From assembly GCF_002086695.1 (NCBI RefSeq), contig NZ_MVIH01000001.1, positions 620,001 to 684,000 of the forward strand: 64,000 bases of DNA, written 5' to 3'. Shown in pieces: positions 8,976 through 18,261 of this stretch. Origin of the DNA: Mycolicibacterium rhodesiae. GTDB lineage: Bacteria > Actinomycetota > Actinomycetes > Mycobacteriales > Mycobacteriaceae. How positions within the stretch are numbered: the stretch's first letter is position 1; the number at the start of each line of letters is the position of its first letter. The translations under genes were made by a program, and so were the position numbers. The notes beneath the pieces were generated by a model. That model did not search any database, was not told where the DNA came from, and saw only the letters and a program-made list of their open reading frames with translations.

Positions 8976-10264
8976 GTCCGATCGATGGTGAGAGTCAGAA
9001 AGTGCGCCGAACACGAGATGCACGGATCATGATTACGAATGGACTTCTCGCACAACGACGTCAGCGATGCGTCGTCCAACGACAGGTTCGCGGTGACCAA
9101 CTCGGCCATCTCGTGCTCGATGGCGCCCTGGTTCTGCGAGGTGGGCGGCACCAGTGTCGCCGCGCGGACGAGTCCGTCACCGCCGATCTCATAACGGTGG
9201 TACAGCAGCCCCCGCGGGGCTTCACTGACCCCGTGCCCGATACCCGCGCGCACCGGCACGTCGACAAACGGCCTCGGCGGACGCTCATACTCGGCGATGA
9301 TCCGCAGTGACTCTTCGATCGCGTAGACCACCTCGACGGCGCGGACCACGATGCTGCGAAACGGGTTTCGGCACGTCGGACCCAGCCCTGCGGCGGCCGC
9401 GGCCTCCCGGGCGACGGGGGAGAGCGTCGCCGAGTTGAGCGAATACCGCGCCAGCGGACCGGTCAGGTATCGCTTGCCGTCCAACGTGGCTTGCAAGGCG
9501 GTGGAATGCTCGACCTGCGCCTCGACGACGTGGGCGCTGAAATCGGCGACGTCGAATGCCGGTCCGGCACTGCGCGCGATGACGCCGTTCTCGATGGGAT
9601 ACCGGTCACCGTCGGACAGCGAAAGGAATTCGTGGTCGAACTCAACCTCGGGAAAATCGAAGGCGGCGAACGCCCGCAGGGTCTCCAGTGCGTCGTCGAG
9701 CGAGCGGCGCAGCATCTCGGTCAGTGGTTCGAGGTCGCGTGCGCGCGGCACCGAATAGAAACCGCCCAGCCGGACGTTGATGGGATGAATGGCTCGGCCG
9801 CCGACCATCTCCATCAGCCGGTTGCCGGTCTTCTTGATAGCAAGACCGCGATTGACGAGGTCGGGATGCTCCTTGGCCATGCTGATGGCGTCCGGATATC
9901 CCAAGAAGTCGGGGGCGTGCAGCAGAAAGATGTGCAAGGCATGGCTGTGTATCCATTCGCCGCAGTACATCAGCCTGCGCAGCGCAGCCAGTGCGGGATC
10001 GATCGTTATCCCGCAGGCGTTTTCGATCGCATTGCACGCACTCACCTGATACGCGACCGGGCAGATACCGCACACGCGCGCGGTGAGGTCCGGGGGCTCG
10101 GTGTACGCGCGGCCGCGCAGGAAGGCTTCGAAGAAGCGCGGCGCCTCGTAGATGTTGAGCTCGACGCTGTCCACGGCGCCGTCGACCAACGCGACATGCA
10201 GTGCGCCTTCACCTTCGACACGGGTCAAGGCGCCCACGGACAGAGTGCGTGTCTGCGAAGTCAT
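8972..10264 (-). CDS. [NiFe] hydrogenase large (alpha) subunit, group 3b type
   Basis: This 430-residue protein has the N-terminal nickel-ligand motif [11 protein letters not shown] (about residues 62-72) and the C-terminal motif DPCISCSAH, which supply the four cysteines for the Ni-Fe centre. A nine-residue tail remains for cleavage by the adjacent endopeptidase. The L1 motif has Tyr where the generic RxCGxCxxxH pattern has His. With the three neighbouring subunits it would form a cytosolic NADP(H)-linked hydrogenase of group 3b, in which H2 oxidation or evolution is coupled to NAD(P). The start overlaps the small-subunit stop (ATGA). Mycobacterial group 3b enzymes evolve H2 as a redox outlet in hypoxia and are DosR-controlled. 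Confidence 0.95.
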   Translation of the reverse strand: MTSQTRTLSVGALTRVEGEGALHVALVDGAVDSVELNIYEAPRFFEAFLRGRAYTEPPDLTARVCGICPVAYQVSACNAIENACGITIDPALAALRRLMYCGEWIHSHALHIFLLHAPDFLGYPDAISMAKEHPDLVNRGLAIKKTGNRLMEMVGGRAIHPINVRLGGFYSVPRARDLEPLTEMLRRSLDDALETLRAFAAFDFPEVEFDHEFLSLSDGDRYPIENGVIARSAGPAFDVADFSAHVVEAQVEHSTALQATLDGKRYLTGPLARYSLNSATLSPVAREAAAAAGLGPTCRNPFRSIVVRAVEVVYAIEESLRIIAEYERPPRPFVDVPVRAGIGHGVSEAPRGLLYHRYEIGGDGLVRAATLVPPTSQNQGAIEHEMAELVTANLSLDDASLTSLCEKSIRNHDPCISCSAHFLTLTIDRT

Positions 10265-11022
10265 GCGTCGTTCCGTTCGGCGGTGAATCGGGTGACGTTG
10301 AACGTCGAAAAGACACGCTCCACAGCTGCTTCCGACATTCCGTCACGGTTCAGGAGCGGGATCAAGGCGGCGGTGTTGGGTGTCGCTGCGGGCCCGAAAC
10401 AGCCGTAGCAGCCGCGGTGATGTGCAGGGCACAACGCGCCGCAACCGGCGTGAGTCACGGGGCCGAGGCAGGGAATGCCCTCGGCCACTGCGATGCATGT
10501 GACTCCCCGCAGTTTGCATTCGGTGCACACCGTCTTGGCAGGCAACCGCGGTTTACGTCCCACCAGCAGCGCTGCGAGTGTGTCGAGGAGCTGATTGCGG
10601 TCGATCGGACAGCCTTGCAGTTGGTAGTCGACCGGCACGTGCGCCGATGCCGGCGTGGATGTCGCGAGCGTGTCGACGTACTCGGGCTTCGCGTAGACGA
10701 CCGAGGCGAACTCGTCGATGTCGGCGAAATTGCGCAGTGCCTGGATGCCGCCTGCGGTGGCGCAGGCGCCGATCGTGACCAGGATCCGGGACTGATCGCG
10801 AATCTCCCTGATACGTCGTTCGTCTGCGGCGGTGGTGATCGACCCTTCGACGAGTGACACGTCGTAGGGCCCGGGAACGATCTCGCTGGAGGCTTCCAGG
10901 AAAGTGGCGATGCGCACCTGCCCGGCGAGGGTGAGCAGCTCGTCCTCACAGTCCAGCAAGGTCAATTGGCAGCCGTCGCAGGAAGCGAACTTCCACACCG
11001 CCAGCGAAGGAGGTCCGCTCAT
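10261..11022 (-). CDS. [NiFe] hydrogenase small (delta) subunit
   Basis: This 253-residue protein starts [23 protein letters not shown]. The CDGC pair near residues 15-18, IGACATAGG near 85 and [10 protein letters not shown] near 135 ligate the proximal FeS cluster. A Cys-rich C-terminal half ([28 protein letters not shown]) binds two further 4Fe-4S clusters, as in group 3 hydrogenases. It passes electrons from the Ni-Fe site to the diaphorase-type subunits. The gene is translationally coupled to the large subunit (4-bp overlap) and starts directly after the stop of the upstream FAD/NAD subunit. Confidence 0.94.
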   Translation of the reverse strand: MSGPPSLAVWKFASCDGCQLTLLDCEDELLTLAGQVRIATFLEASSEIVPGPYDVSLVEGSITTAADERRIREIRDQSRILVTIGACATAGGIQALRNFADIDEFASVVYAKPEYVDTLATSTPASAHVPVDYQLQGCPIDRNQLLDTLAALLVGRKPRLPAKTVCTECKLRGVTCIAVAEGIPCLGPVTHAGCGALCPAHHRGCYGCFGPAATPNTAALIPLLNRDGMSEAAVERVFSTFNVTRFTAERNDA

Positions 11023-11877
11023 CTACAACTCCTTCACCGCGAGTAGGGGTTCGGCGACGTCATATCCGACGACCGGTCCGTCCCGGCACAACAGCAACGG
11101 GCCCAATTGACAGTGGCCGCACCAGCCGATCCCGCACTGCATGTTGCGTTCGAGCGAGACACGGATAGCGCTGGCGGGCAGTCCCTTTCGCATCAGTTCG
11201 GTGGCGCAGTTGTGCATCATGACTTCGGGGCCGCAGAGGAAGGCGGTGGTGTTCGGAGCCCGCAGCGGCAATCTGCGCAGCGGTTCGGTGACGAATCCGG
11301 TCTCACCGGACCACCCCTGCACCGGCACGTCGACAGTCAGATGCACATCGATGGCGGCGCTGTCCGCCCACCTCCGCAGCTCGTCGCCGAACAAGAAATC
11401 GTCGCGGGACCGGGCGCCCGCGATCAGGGTGACCGTGCCGTACGCCTCACGGTCGGCGAGGATGCCGAGCACCACGGGACGCAGCGGCGCGAGACCGACG
11501 CCGCCGGCCACGATGACCAGGTCGCGTCCGCCGGCGGCCTGCAGGCCCCAATCCGTGCCGAACGGTCCGCGGATCCCGATCACCGCGCCCGGCTGCACAT
11601 CGTGCAGGGCGCGACTCACTGCGCCCACCGACCGGATCGTGTGGGTGATGGTGGCATCGGTTCCGGTGGTGAGACCGCTGACGGAGATGGCGATCTCGCC
11701 GATGCCGTATGCGTACATCATCATGAATTGGCCCGGCAGCGGCGCGGCGAGCGGGCGGCCCACCGGTTCCAGCTCCACCGTCGACGAATCGCGGTTCTCG
11801 GATACCCGGCGGCGCACGCGGTAGGGGACCGGGCTCATCGCGGATGGCGATGCCGGGACGGCCGCCGTGTCAGTCAT
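11023..11877 (-). CDS. Hydrogenase gamma subunit, FAD/NAD(P)-binding oxidoreductase
   Basis: This protein of about 284 residues has a ferredoxin-reductase fold. A flavin-binding barrel ([20 protein letters not shown]) is followed by a nucleotide-binding domain ([20 protein letters not shown], then [17 protein letters not shown]). A C-terminal 2Fe-2S motif ([14 protein letters not shown] plus a later Cys) matches the gamma subunit of sulfhydrogenase-type group 3b enzymes and dihydroorotate dehydrogenase electron-transfer proteins. It carries electrons between NAD(P)H and the hydrogenase FeS chain. The ATG at 11877 overlaps the upstream stop by 8 bp; an ATG two codons earlier is also possible. 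Confidence 0.92.
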   Translation of the reverse strand: MTDTAAVPASPSAMSPVPYRVRRRVSENRDSSTVELEPVGRPLAAPLPGQFMMMYAYGIGEIAISVSGLTTGTDATITHTIRSVGAVSRALHDVQPGAVIGIRGPFGTDWGLQAAGGRDLVIVAGGVGLAPLRPVVLGILADREAYGTVTLIAGARSRDDFLFGDELRRWADSAAIDVHLTVDVPVQGWSGETGFVTEPLRRLPLRAPNTTAFLCGPEVMMHNCATELMRKGLPASAIRVSLERNMQCGIGWCGHCQLGPLLLCRDGPVVGYDVAEPLLAVKEL

Positions 11878-12964
11878 CGCCATCGCGCTCCTGGGCCAGG
11901 GTGTGCATTTCTTCGGTGATGTCGATTCCGGTCGGGCACCAGGCGATGCACCGTCCGCAGCCAACACAGCCACTACTGCCGAACTGGTCGTGCCAGGTAC
12001 CGAGTTTGTGCGAGATCCAATGCCGATACCGCGATGGTCCGGATTGCCGCACGCTGCCCTCGTGGACGAACGTGAAGTCGAACTCGAAGCACGAGGCCCA
12101 GCTCATCCAGCGTTCGGCATGCTCCCCGGTGAGGTCGGTGGTGTCCGCGACGCTGGTGCAGAAACAGGTGGGACACGCCATCGTGCAGTTGCCGCAGGTC
12201 AGACACCGGCTGGCGACCTCGTCCCAGTGCGGGGACTCGCGAGATGCGATCAGGAGTTCACGGAGATCCGTGCCGGGCATCTGTCGCCCCATGTGGTGCG
12301 CCGCTTCTGCGACTTCGCTTCTGGCCGAATCGATCTCATCGGGTGCGGCGTCTCGGTGGGAGAGCGCCGCGAGGACGTCCGCGCCGTCGTCGGTGCCGAC
12401 ATCGACGAGGTAGCGGCGGCCGAGGTCGTCGACACGTTCGGTGAGCGCGAGGTCATAGCCCGGTCCCACCTGCGGCCCGGTTCCCATGGATGCGCAGAAG
12501 CAGAGGCCGCCCGGTTCGGTGCAGTTGACGGCCACCACGAAGATCCCTCCGAGCCGTCCTACGAACCCCTCGTCCGGGTGACTGCCCTTGCCCAAGACTC
12601 CGTTGAGCAGCGCGATGGCCGCGAGGTCGCAGCCCCGAACGCCGAGGAAGGCATACCGTGGTGGATCCTCGGGTTCGGTACCGTCGGACGACCACAACTG
12701 CTGCCGCGGCGGATGCAGGAACTGCTTCCACGACTGCGGACCCGCCGAATGGCCGAAAGCCGCATCGTCGTCCCGGCGGCGCAGCCGGTAACGACCGGGT
12801 GCAACGTCGACGCCCCAGCCCACGGGTAGCTCGTCGGCTGACGTCAGCTCGGCCAGCACGATCGCGTTCTCCGACACCGTGGGGCCCACCACCCGGTAGC
12901 CGCGGTCGATCAACGCGGCTACGAGTTCGGTCAACCCGGCGGCGTCGATCACCGCGTTAGTCAT
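11870..12964 (-). CDS. Hydrogenase beta subunit, 4Fe-4S electron-transfer protein
   Basis: This 364-residue protein has two ferredoxin-type cluster motifs in its C-terminal third, CLTCGNCTMACPTC and CVGCGRCIAWCPTG. Upstream is a region with a FLGVRGCDLAAI motif (near residue 108) and a CFCASM stretch typical of the HydB/HyhB beta subunit of group 3b hydrogenases and the anaerobic sulfite reductase A family. It mediates electron transfer between the gamma subunit and the catalytic pair. It is the first gene of the five-gene operon; every junction overlaps or abuts, so stoichiometric expression is likely. A weak Dos-like site lies about 58 bp upstream. Confidence 0.93.
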   Translation of the reverse strand: MTNAVIDAAGLTELVAALIDRGYRVVGPTVSENAIVLAELTSADELPVGWGVDVAPGRYRLRRRDDDAAFGHSAGPQSWKQFLHPPRQQLWSSDGTEPEDPPRYAFLGVRGCDLAAIALLNGVLGKGSHPDEGFVGRLGGIFVVAVNCTEPGGLCFCASMGTGPQVGPGYDLALTERVDDLGRRYLVDVGTDDGADVLAALSHRDAAPDEIDSARSEVAEAAHHMGRQMPGTDLRELLIASRESPHWDEVASRCLTCGNCTMACPTCFCTSVADTTDLTGEHAERWMSWASCFEFDFTFVHEGSVRQSGPSRYRHWISHKLGTWHDQFGSSGCVGCGRCIAWCPTGIDITEEMHTLAQERDGDD

Positions 12965-13021
12965 GGGGTAATGGTGCGCGCCCGACGGTGGCCGGGCGCA
13001 TGGTCTTGGGTCCTCAGATGA

Positions 13022-13035
13022 GCGTCAAAGGTCCT
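13022..13035 (-). promoter_or_regulatory. Weak Dos-box-like site upstream of hydrogenase operon
   Basis: On the minus strand AGGACCTTTGACGC matches 9 of 14 DosR core positions and lies about 58 bp upstream of the first hydrogenase gene. Placement is good but the score is low. The rest of the 12965-13232 gap shows no open frame or strong structure that I can support. Confidence 0.35.
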
Positions 13036-13232
13036 CGCCGGCGTTCCGTGGGCGGCGAGTGACGCCACGGTGACGGCCGAGTGATCGGCGGACGACGATA
13101 CGCACAACCCGGCCGAATTCTGGTGCGGCCCGCAGGTGAGCACGGCATCCTGAGAGTCTCGGCGCGTACTGCCGAGTCGGTCATGTGGCGCACGGGCGGT
13201 CCCGGAGCTCGAGGGGTGATCCGGGGCCACCC

Positions 13233-14108
13233 TCACCGCGGGATGCGGTAAAGGGCTGCGCCGGCGGTGATTCCGGCGCCTGCGGCGATCAGGATGGCGA
13301 GGCTGCCGCCGTCGAGGCTGTGGGTTGCTCGATCGAGGGCCGCCGCCAGCGACGCGGTGTGCATGGCATCGTCGTCGGCGACGATGATGCGCTCAGGCGG
13401 CACCCCGAGCAGCGTGGCCAGCGCCGCGCGGTATCCCGGCCACGCCGGTGCGGCGACGATCGCGTCGACATCGGCGATCGTGCGTTCGGACGCACGCAGG
13501 CAGCGCGCCGCGGCGTCGGCGGCAGCGACGGCGAAGCGTTCGTCGCGCGAAGTGGATCGACGAAAGCGCAGCACATTCCTGTGGTCGACGAGACCCACTG
13601 TGGCACTGAAAGAATCGCCGCCGTCGGGGATGCTCGCCCAATGCACCTGTTGGATTCCAGCAGTGTCGTCGGTCCGGGTGCACAGTAGTGCGGCGCCGGT
13701 GGGGGAGAACGGGAAGTGTTCGCTCATGCCATGGCCGGGATCGGCGTCGCTGGCCACAACCATTGCGCAGTCGATGGTCTTCGACGTGAGGAAACCGTCG
13801 ACGATCTGCAAGGCGGTGAGGACACCGCACGCACCATTGGCGACGTCGAAGGAGAATGTGCCGTGCGTGCCGGTGTGCGGATCCTCGGGATTGGCGCCGA
13901 CGTCCTCCTGGATCAGCGCCGCCAGTGCCGGTTCGCCCAGATTGCGGTCGCGGTAGATTCCCGCGTTGATCAGAAGGTCGACGTCGTGCGGTTCTCGGCC
14001 CGCCATCCGCAGGCAGTCCTGTGCGGTGTTCACGGCGAGGTGTAGGGCACTGTGCCGGTGACGCCACCGGCTCCTTCCCACCGCGACCTGTTCAACCACG
14101 GTGCCCAT
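13233..14108 (-). CDS. Degenerate KAS III-like protein, partner of upstream KAS III
   Basis: This 291-residue thiolase-fold protein is shorter than normal FabH (about 320-335). The nucleophile region DVANGACGVLTAL keeps a Cys. The place expected for the catalytic His (HQxN-type) reads APAWPGYRAAL, and the place expected for the Asn (GNTS-type) reads DAMHTASLAAAL, so the usual Cys-His-Asn triad is incomplete. It starts 17 bp inside the upstream KAS III gene, so the two are coupled. By analogy with KS/chain-length-factor pairs it could be a non-catalytic subunit; this is inference. Its place in the dormancy island suggests a hypoxia-linked lipid or small-molecule product. Confidence 0.75.
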   Translation of the reverse strand: MGTVVEQVAVGRSRWRHRHSALHLAVNTAQDCLRMAGREPHDVDLLINAGIYRDRNLGEPALAALIQEDVGANPEDPHTGTHGTFSFDVANGACGVLTALQIVDGFLTSKTIDCAMVVASDADPGHGMSEHFPFSPTGAALLCTRTDDTAGIQQVHWASIPDGGDSFSATVGLVDHRNVLRFRRSTSRDERFAVAAADAAARCLRASERTIADVDAIVAAPAWPGYRAALATLLGVPPERIIVADDDAMHTASLAAALDRATHSLDGGSLAILIAAGAGITAGAALYRIPR

Positions 14109-15198
14109 AGTGATCCACCATCTCTTCGTCCAGTGTCAGCATGACCACGCCGATTTCCAGTCCGGACGCCAGCGCGATCAGCGCAATGGTCTCGCCGGGG
14201 CGAATGCGATTCGCTTCGAGTTCCTCTACGAGAGCCACGGTGTGGGTCGTCGATGCGGTGTTGCCGTAACGGTCGACGGTGATCACCGCGTCGTGGCGGG
14301 GAGTGTCACCGAAGTCGTCGGCGATCTTGGCCATCCCCTTGCGTATCGCGCGGGCTGACGTCTGGTGGGTGATCACGTGATCGATGTCGTGTATCGAGAT
14401 GCCGACCGCGTCGAGCACCTCGTGCAACAGCAGCGGGGTGTCCGACATCGCGGCCCGATGGATGCCGCGCGCATCGGTGAACATGCGGCCGCCCGGATCA
14501 GGCCCCTTGGGATATGCCAGGCACAGTCGGCTGTAGTCGGCCACGGTGGTGAATCCGGCCAGGTTGATCCCGGCCGAACCGGCAGGCGCACGCTCCAGCA
14601 GAAGAGCCGCGCCGGCGTCGCCGAGCGTCAGGCACGCCAGCTCCTTGCTCATGATGGAACGGATGTGGCGAGCCGCATTCTGGCCCAGCTGCGAGATGTA
14701 CTCACCGCTGACCACCAGCGCCCGCTCGATGAGGCCCTGTCGAATCCAGTTGTTCGCGATCGTGACTCCGGTGAGCATCCCCGCGCAGGCGTTGGACACG
14801 TCGAAGGTCATCGCCGCCGTGGCGCCGATCCGCGCCGCGACGGCACTGCTCATGGTCGGTTCGAGCCACTGGGTGAGACCGTCGCGAAACTTGGTGATGC
14901 TGCAGCTGATGACGGCGTCGACCGAATCGGCAGGGCGCCGGGATTTGCCCAGACAGTCCAGTGCCGCCGCGGCGGCCAGACTGTAGGAGTCCTCGTCGCC
15001 CACCGACACCCGGCGCTCACGGATCCCGGTCAGCCGTTCCAGATCGATATGGGTCCGGTGGCGCGTAGCCGACATCAGCTCGTCGGTCGTGAGATGGGTG
15101 GCGGGTAGGTGTCTGCCTGCGGCGGCCAGCCGGGTGTAAAACCGGGCTGTGGCACCGTCCTCCGACGGTTCCATCATCAGCCACCGCTTGCGCGTCAT
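14092..15198 (-). CDS. Beta-ketoacyl-ACP synthase III-like enzyme
   Basis: This 368-residue FabH-fold protein has a complete triad pattern: Cys in VSNACAGMLTG, His in HQTSARAIRKG and Asn in RYGNTASTTH. Family members catalyse decarboxylative Claisen condensation or acyl transfer using acyl-CoA and ACP-type substrates. The substrate cannot be read from the sequence. It is not the housekeeping FabH context, since no acyl-carrier protein or FabD is nearby. The gene is first in a two-gene unit with the degenerate KAS III-like gene and diverges from a triacylglycerol synthase across a 99-bp gap with a Dos-like palindrome, which suggests co-induction in hypoxia. Confidence 0.85.
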   Translation of the reverse strand: MTRKRWLMMEPSEDGATARFYTRLAAAGRHLPATHLTTDELMSATRHRTHIDLERLTGIRERRVSVGDEDSYSLAAAAALDCLGKSRRPADSVDAVISCSITKFRDGLTQWLEPTMSSAVAARIGATAAMTFDVSNACAGMLTGVTIANNWIRQGLIERALVVSGEYISQLGQNAARHIRSIMSKELACLTLGDAGAALLLERAPAGSAGINLAGFTTVADYSRLCLAYPKGPDPGGRMFTDARGIHRAAMSDTPLLLHEVLDAVGISIHDIDHVITHQTSARAIRKGMAKIADDFGDTPRHDAVITVDRYGNTASTTHTVALVEELEANRIRPGETIALIALASGLEIGVVMLTLDEEMVDHYGHRG

Positions 15199-15256
15199 TG
15201 ATCCATCGTGAGCCGGGCCGTGGTGACCTGATAGGGATCATTGGCCATCGACGACC

Positions 15257-15270
15257 GGGACCTTGGGCCC
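15257..15270. promoter_or_regulatory. Dos box in the divergent KAS III / triacylglycerol synthase promoter
   Basis: GGGACCTTGGGCCC matches 11 of 14 DosR core positions and is nearly palindromic, so it may serve either strand. It lies 28 bp before the GTG at 15298 and 59 bp from the divergent KAS III start. DosR control of tgs1 (Rv3130c) is established in M. tuberculosis. Confidence 0.6.
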
Positions 15271-15297
15271 TTGCCGGTCTGACGTGGTCGGCGAAGT

Positions 15298-16677
15298 GTG
15301 ATCGTCGTGGAGCATCTGACCACTTTGGATGCGGGATTCCTCGAGGCCGAGGATTCGGATCGGCATGTGAGTCTGGCAGTCGGCGGTATCTCGATCATCG
15401 AGGGACCGATGCCGGACTTCGAGTCCCTGGCCGATGGTGTCGCCGAACGGATTCTCAGCGTCCCTCGGTTCCGGCAAGTCGTGCATACCCACCTGCTCGA
15501 CCTCGAGCCGCCGGAGTGGGTCGAGGATCCCAATTTCGATCTCTCCCATCACATTCACCGCGCGGCGTTGCCCCATCCGGGGGACGACCAGGCTCTGTAC
15601 CGATTCGTCGCCGATGTGATGGAGCGCCGCCTCGATCGCGACCGGCCGCTCTGGGAGTGCTGGATCATCGAGGGTTTGACCGATGACCGGTGGGCGGTGT
15701 TGATGAAAATTCATCACTGCATCGCGGACGGCATCGCGACCATGCATCTGTTCGCCGGACTCAGCGACGGCGGGGAAGGCGCGACGTTCGCGACCGAGAT
15801 CCGCGCCGCCAAAGAGTCGACAGATCACCGGGGCCGCATCGCGGGAGTCAGTTTGAATCCGCTGGATTGGGCATCGAGCCTCTGGCAGACCGCAGTCGGG
15901 GTGACCAACGCGGCGACGTTGGCCGTTCAGGGCGTCATCGAGATCACCGGGGGTCTGGTACGCCCGGCCGGCCCCTCCTCGCTGGCCGGCCCCCTTCGCA
16001 CGATGCGCGGGTACAGTGCCGCGCGGGTGAGCCTGGATGACGTGACGGCGATCTGCCGCCAATTCGGCGTGACCGTCAACGACGTTGCGCTGACCGCGAT
16101 CACGGACAGTTTCAGGTCGGCCCTGGTGCGGCGGGGTGAACTGCCCCGACGGAATTCGCTACGGACGCTGGTGCCGGTGTCGGTCCGCTCCAACGACGCG
16201 CGGGAGCTGATCGACAACAGGGTGTCGATCATGCTTCCGTGCCTTCCCGTCGAGAGAGACGATGTGCTCGAACAGTTGCGGGAGGTGCATACTCGGTTGA
16301 CGAGCGCAAAGGGGAGCGGTCAGCGCCAGGCAGGCAGTGCCTTCGTCTCGACGATCAGTTCGCTGCCGTTCCCGGTGACCGCGTGGGCGGTCCGGGCGCT
16401 GACTCGATTGCCGCAACGCGGAGTCGTCACGGTTGCCACCAATGTGCCCGGACCCCGTACGCGACAGAAGATTTTGGGTCGAGAAGTCCTGAGTGTGCTT
16501 CCGATTCCGCCCATTGCGCTCCAACTGCGCACCGGTATCGCGATTCTCAGTTATGCGGACAGCCTGGTATTCGGCATCATCGCCGACTACGACGCGGCCC
16601 CGGACGTCGACGAGCTGGCGCGGGGTATCGAGCAGGCGGTCGCGCAGTTGTCGAGCGCAGCCAAAGCCATCGGCTAG
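15298..16677 (+). CDS. Wax ester synthase / diacylglycerol acyltransferase (Tgs family)
   Basis: This 459-residue protein has the WS/DGAT layout. The N-terminus is LTTLDAGFLEAE, the catalytic motif HHCIADG lies near residues 138-144 (HHxxxDG), and the conserved C-terminal segments NVPGPRT and QLRTGIAILSYAD are present. It esterifies diacylglycerol or fatty alcohols with acyl-CoA to form storage triacylglycerol or wax ester, a hallmark of mycobacterial dormancy. The GTG at 15298 is the likely start; a GTG at 15307 is possible. A Dos box sits immediately upstream, so it is probably the functional counterpart of DosR-controlled tgs1, although I cannot assign which Tgs paralogue it is. Confidence 0.92.
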   Translation: MIVVEHLTTLDAGFLEAEDSDRHVSLAVGGISIIEGPMPDFESLADGVAERILSVPRFRQVVHTHLLDLEPPEWVEDPNFDLSHHIHRAALPHPGDDQALYRFVADVMERRLDRDRPLWECWIIEGLTDDRWAVLMKIHHCIADGIATMHLFAGLSDGGEGATFATEIRAAKESTDHRGRIAGVSLNPLDWASSLWQTAVGVTNAATLAVQGVIEITGGLVRPAGPSSLAGPLRTMRGYSAARVSLDDVTAICRQFGVTVNDVALTAITDSFRSALVRRGELPRRNSLRTLVPVSVRSNDARELIDNRVSIMLPCLPVERDDVLEQLREVHTRLTSAKGSGQRQAGSAFVSTISSLPFPVTAWAVRALTRLPQRGVVTVATNVPGPRTRQKILGREVLSVLPIPPIALQLRTGIAILSYADSLVFGIIADYDAAPDVDELARGIEQAVAQLSSAAKAIG

Positions 16678-16700
16678 CACTCCGGGCAGAGAGGACCGCC

Positions 16701-17096
16701 ATGACACCGCAACGTTCACTCCGAGACGGCGTGCGCATGTTCAACAAGCATGTGCTGAACCCGGCGATGGTGCATCTGGCGGGTCGTAAACACTGGTATG
16801 CCAGCGCTGTTCGACACACCGGCCGAGTCACGGGTAAGAGCTACGTCACCCCGGTGGTGGCAGAGCAGGTGGCGGACGGATTCATCATCCCGCTGCCCTA
16901 CGGCACCGGTGTCGACTGGCTGCGGAACGTGCTCGCAGCGGGCCGGGCGACGATCACCTCCGCCGGCCGGACCTATGACGTCGTGTCGCCGAAGATCATC
17001 GACGCAGCCTCAGCCTCACCGAAGCTGTCGGCGGGACACCGGCGGACGTTCCACCGTTTCGGCATTACCGACTTCCTTCAGGTCACGGTGGAGTGA
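16701..17096 (+). CDS. Ddn-family deazaflavin (F420)-dependent nitroreductase-like protein
   Basis: This 131-residue protein belongs to the split-barrel family that includes Ddn (Rv3547). The body GRVTGKSYVTPVVAEQVADG and the segment LPYGTGVDWLRNVLAAGR are the family signature (nitroreductase/deazaflavin-dependent, pfam04075 type). Members use reduced F420 to reduce quinones or nitro compounds. The ATG at 16701 follows GAGAGGA. It starts 23 bp after the triacylglycerol synthase stop, so it is probably in the same Dos-controlled transcript. Confidence 0.87.
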   Translation: MTPQRSLRDGVRMFNKHVLNPAMVHLAGRKHWYASAVRHTGRVTGKSYVTPVVAEQVADGFIIPLPYGTGVDWLRNVLAAGRATITSAGRTYDVVSPKIIDAASASPKLSAGHRRTFHRFGITDFLQVTVE

Positions 17097-17129
17097 GTGA
17101 ACGGTTGTGGACTATTTGAACCGGGGCAG

Positions 17130-17143
17130 AGGACTTTTGGCCG
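17130..17143 (+). promoter_or_regulatory. Dos box upstream of small acidic protein
   Basis: AGGACTTTTGGCCG matches 10 of 14 DosR core positions with the diagnostic GGACTTTTGGCC centre. It lies 65 bp before the ATG at 17208. Confidence 0.65.
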
Positions 17144-17207
17144 CTATGGGCTCGAGCGGATCGCAATAGTGTTGTCGTACAGTCCTATTAGGCAAGGAGT
17201 TCGTACC

Positions 17208-17489
17208 ATGACCGAAACCGGTAACCAGACCACCGTTGAGTCGCCCGATCTCACCGACGAATTGCGTGAGTCGGCTAAAGCGGGTCAGCACGCGGCCGGA
17301 CAGGCGTTGCGGAAGTTCCGTGACGCGGTGGACGACGCCATCCCCGAATCCGTTCAGCCCCTGCGGGACAAGATCGTGCAAGCCGCACTGGATTTGGCTG
17401 ATGACCTCGTCTCTGCCCAGTACAAGTTTCACCGCAGTCTGCTCAACACAGCAGATCGCGCACTGACCAAGTCCGACGCCGACCGCTGA
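17208..17489 (+). CDS. Small acidic helical protein, dormancy-island member, function unknown
   Basis: This 93-residue protein has a good AAGGAG site before the ATG at 17208. It is mostly helical and charged, with an amphipathic middle (GQHAAGQALRKFRDAVDDAI) and no signal peptide or membrane segment. I do not recognise the family. An upstream Dos box and its position between dormancy genes suggest hypoxic induction. The next gene converges from the right with a 27-bp gap. Confidence 0.75.
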   Translation: MTETGNQTTVESPDLTDELRESAKAGQHAAGQALRKFRDAVDDAIPESVQPLRDKIVQAALDLADDLVSAQYKFHRSLLNTADRALTKSDADR

Positions 17490-17516
17490 ACGGCGCTGCG
17501 GGACAATCGCGAGCCG

Positions 17517-18158
17517 TCAGAGTGGATGATTGCGCGCGGGCTCGCTCTCGGCGCGATGTTTCACCCCGCGCAGGATGGCCCGCGTCACGAAGGCTTTGGC
17601 CGGCGCGATGAGTTCGGCGCCCACCACGGCTCCGGGCCGTCGCAGCGGCACCCGGGTGCGGATGAGCAGCCGGGTGCCGTTGTCGCCCTGCTGCGCCAGG
17701 TTCAGCGACCACACGGCGTCCCAGAAGCTTTCGCCGCCTCCCGTCCGTAAGACGATCGATCGCCCCTCCTGGATCTGTGCGACCGTCACCACGATGCCAT
17801 CGGTGAAACCGAGCCATCCCCGCGGTGCCAGCCGAACGGTGTCCCCCTCGGCGAGGTGTTGCCATTCGGGGTGGATCCGATCGGCGTCGTGATAGTCCAG
17901 CCCGGCCAAGGTGTGCAGTGTTTCGTAGGCGTACAGACCGGCCCGATCCTGTCCGATCTGGACCAGCCACGGCCACACGGCCTCCGGCGGCCTGTTGATC
18001 GTGATCCCTTCGGTGGTCACCACCGCGGGTTGACCGATCAAGCTGTCGCCGGGGAGTGGCATCGCACACTCGGCTTTCGTGGTGCCCCAGTTCCGGAAGA
18101 ACTGTCTGGTTGCGAGCAGGATTGCGGCGGTCGCGCCCACCCGAGCCAAAGCTGTCAT
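17517..18158 (-). CDS. SRPBCC-fold protein with N-terminal membrane anchor
   Basis: This 213-residue protein begins with a short hydrophobic segment (ARVGATAAILLATRQFF). An SRPBCC (START/polyketide-cyclase-like) domain follows, with the typical opening INRPPEAVWPWLVQIGQDRAG and a late segment with TRLLIRTRVPLR. The family binds hydrophobic ligands; no ligand can be assigned. It is encoded divergently from the DosS-like kinase across a 356-bp gap and may share the Dos-like site there. Confidence 0.78.
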   Translation of the reverse strand: MTALARVGATAAILLATRQFFRNWGTTKAECAMPLPGDSLIGQPAVVTTEGITINRPPEAVWPWLVQIGQDRAGLYAYETLHTLAGLDYHDADRIHPEWQHLAEGDTVRLAPRGWLGFTDGIVVTVAQIQEGRSIVLRTGGGESFWDAVWSLNLAQQGDNGTRLLIRTRVPLRRPGAVVGAELIAPAKAFVTRAILRGVKHRAESEPARNHPL

Positions 18159-18247
18159 GGGTCAACTCTGAGGTGTGGAGTCCCGGCGGGGTAGGGCCGG
18201 TGGACCTCGATATGTCTTGTGGCCATCGACGAACGGCCTGCCAGCCT

Positions 18248-18261
18248 GGGACTTCAGGCTC
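18248..18261 (+). promoter_or_regulatory. Dos-box-like site upstream of dosS-like gene
   Basis: GGGACTTCAGGCTC matches 11 of 14 DosR core positions with a perfect left half. It sits in the 18159-18514 gap, 254 bp before the kinase start and 90 bp from the divergent SRPBCC start, so either gene could be the target. I see no other gene or strong structure in that gap. Confidence 0.5.

Noticed and set aside
14365..15108. 247-residue plus-strand open frame
   Set aside because: It is a high-GC shadow of the KAS III gene, with no family resemblance.
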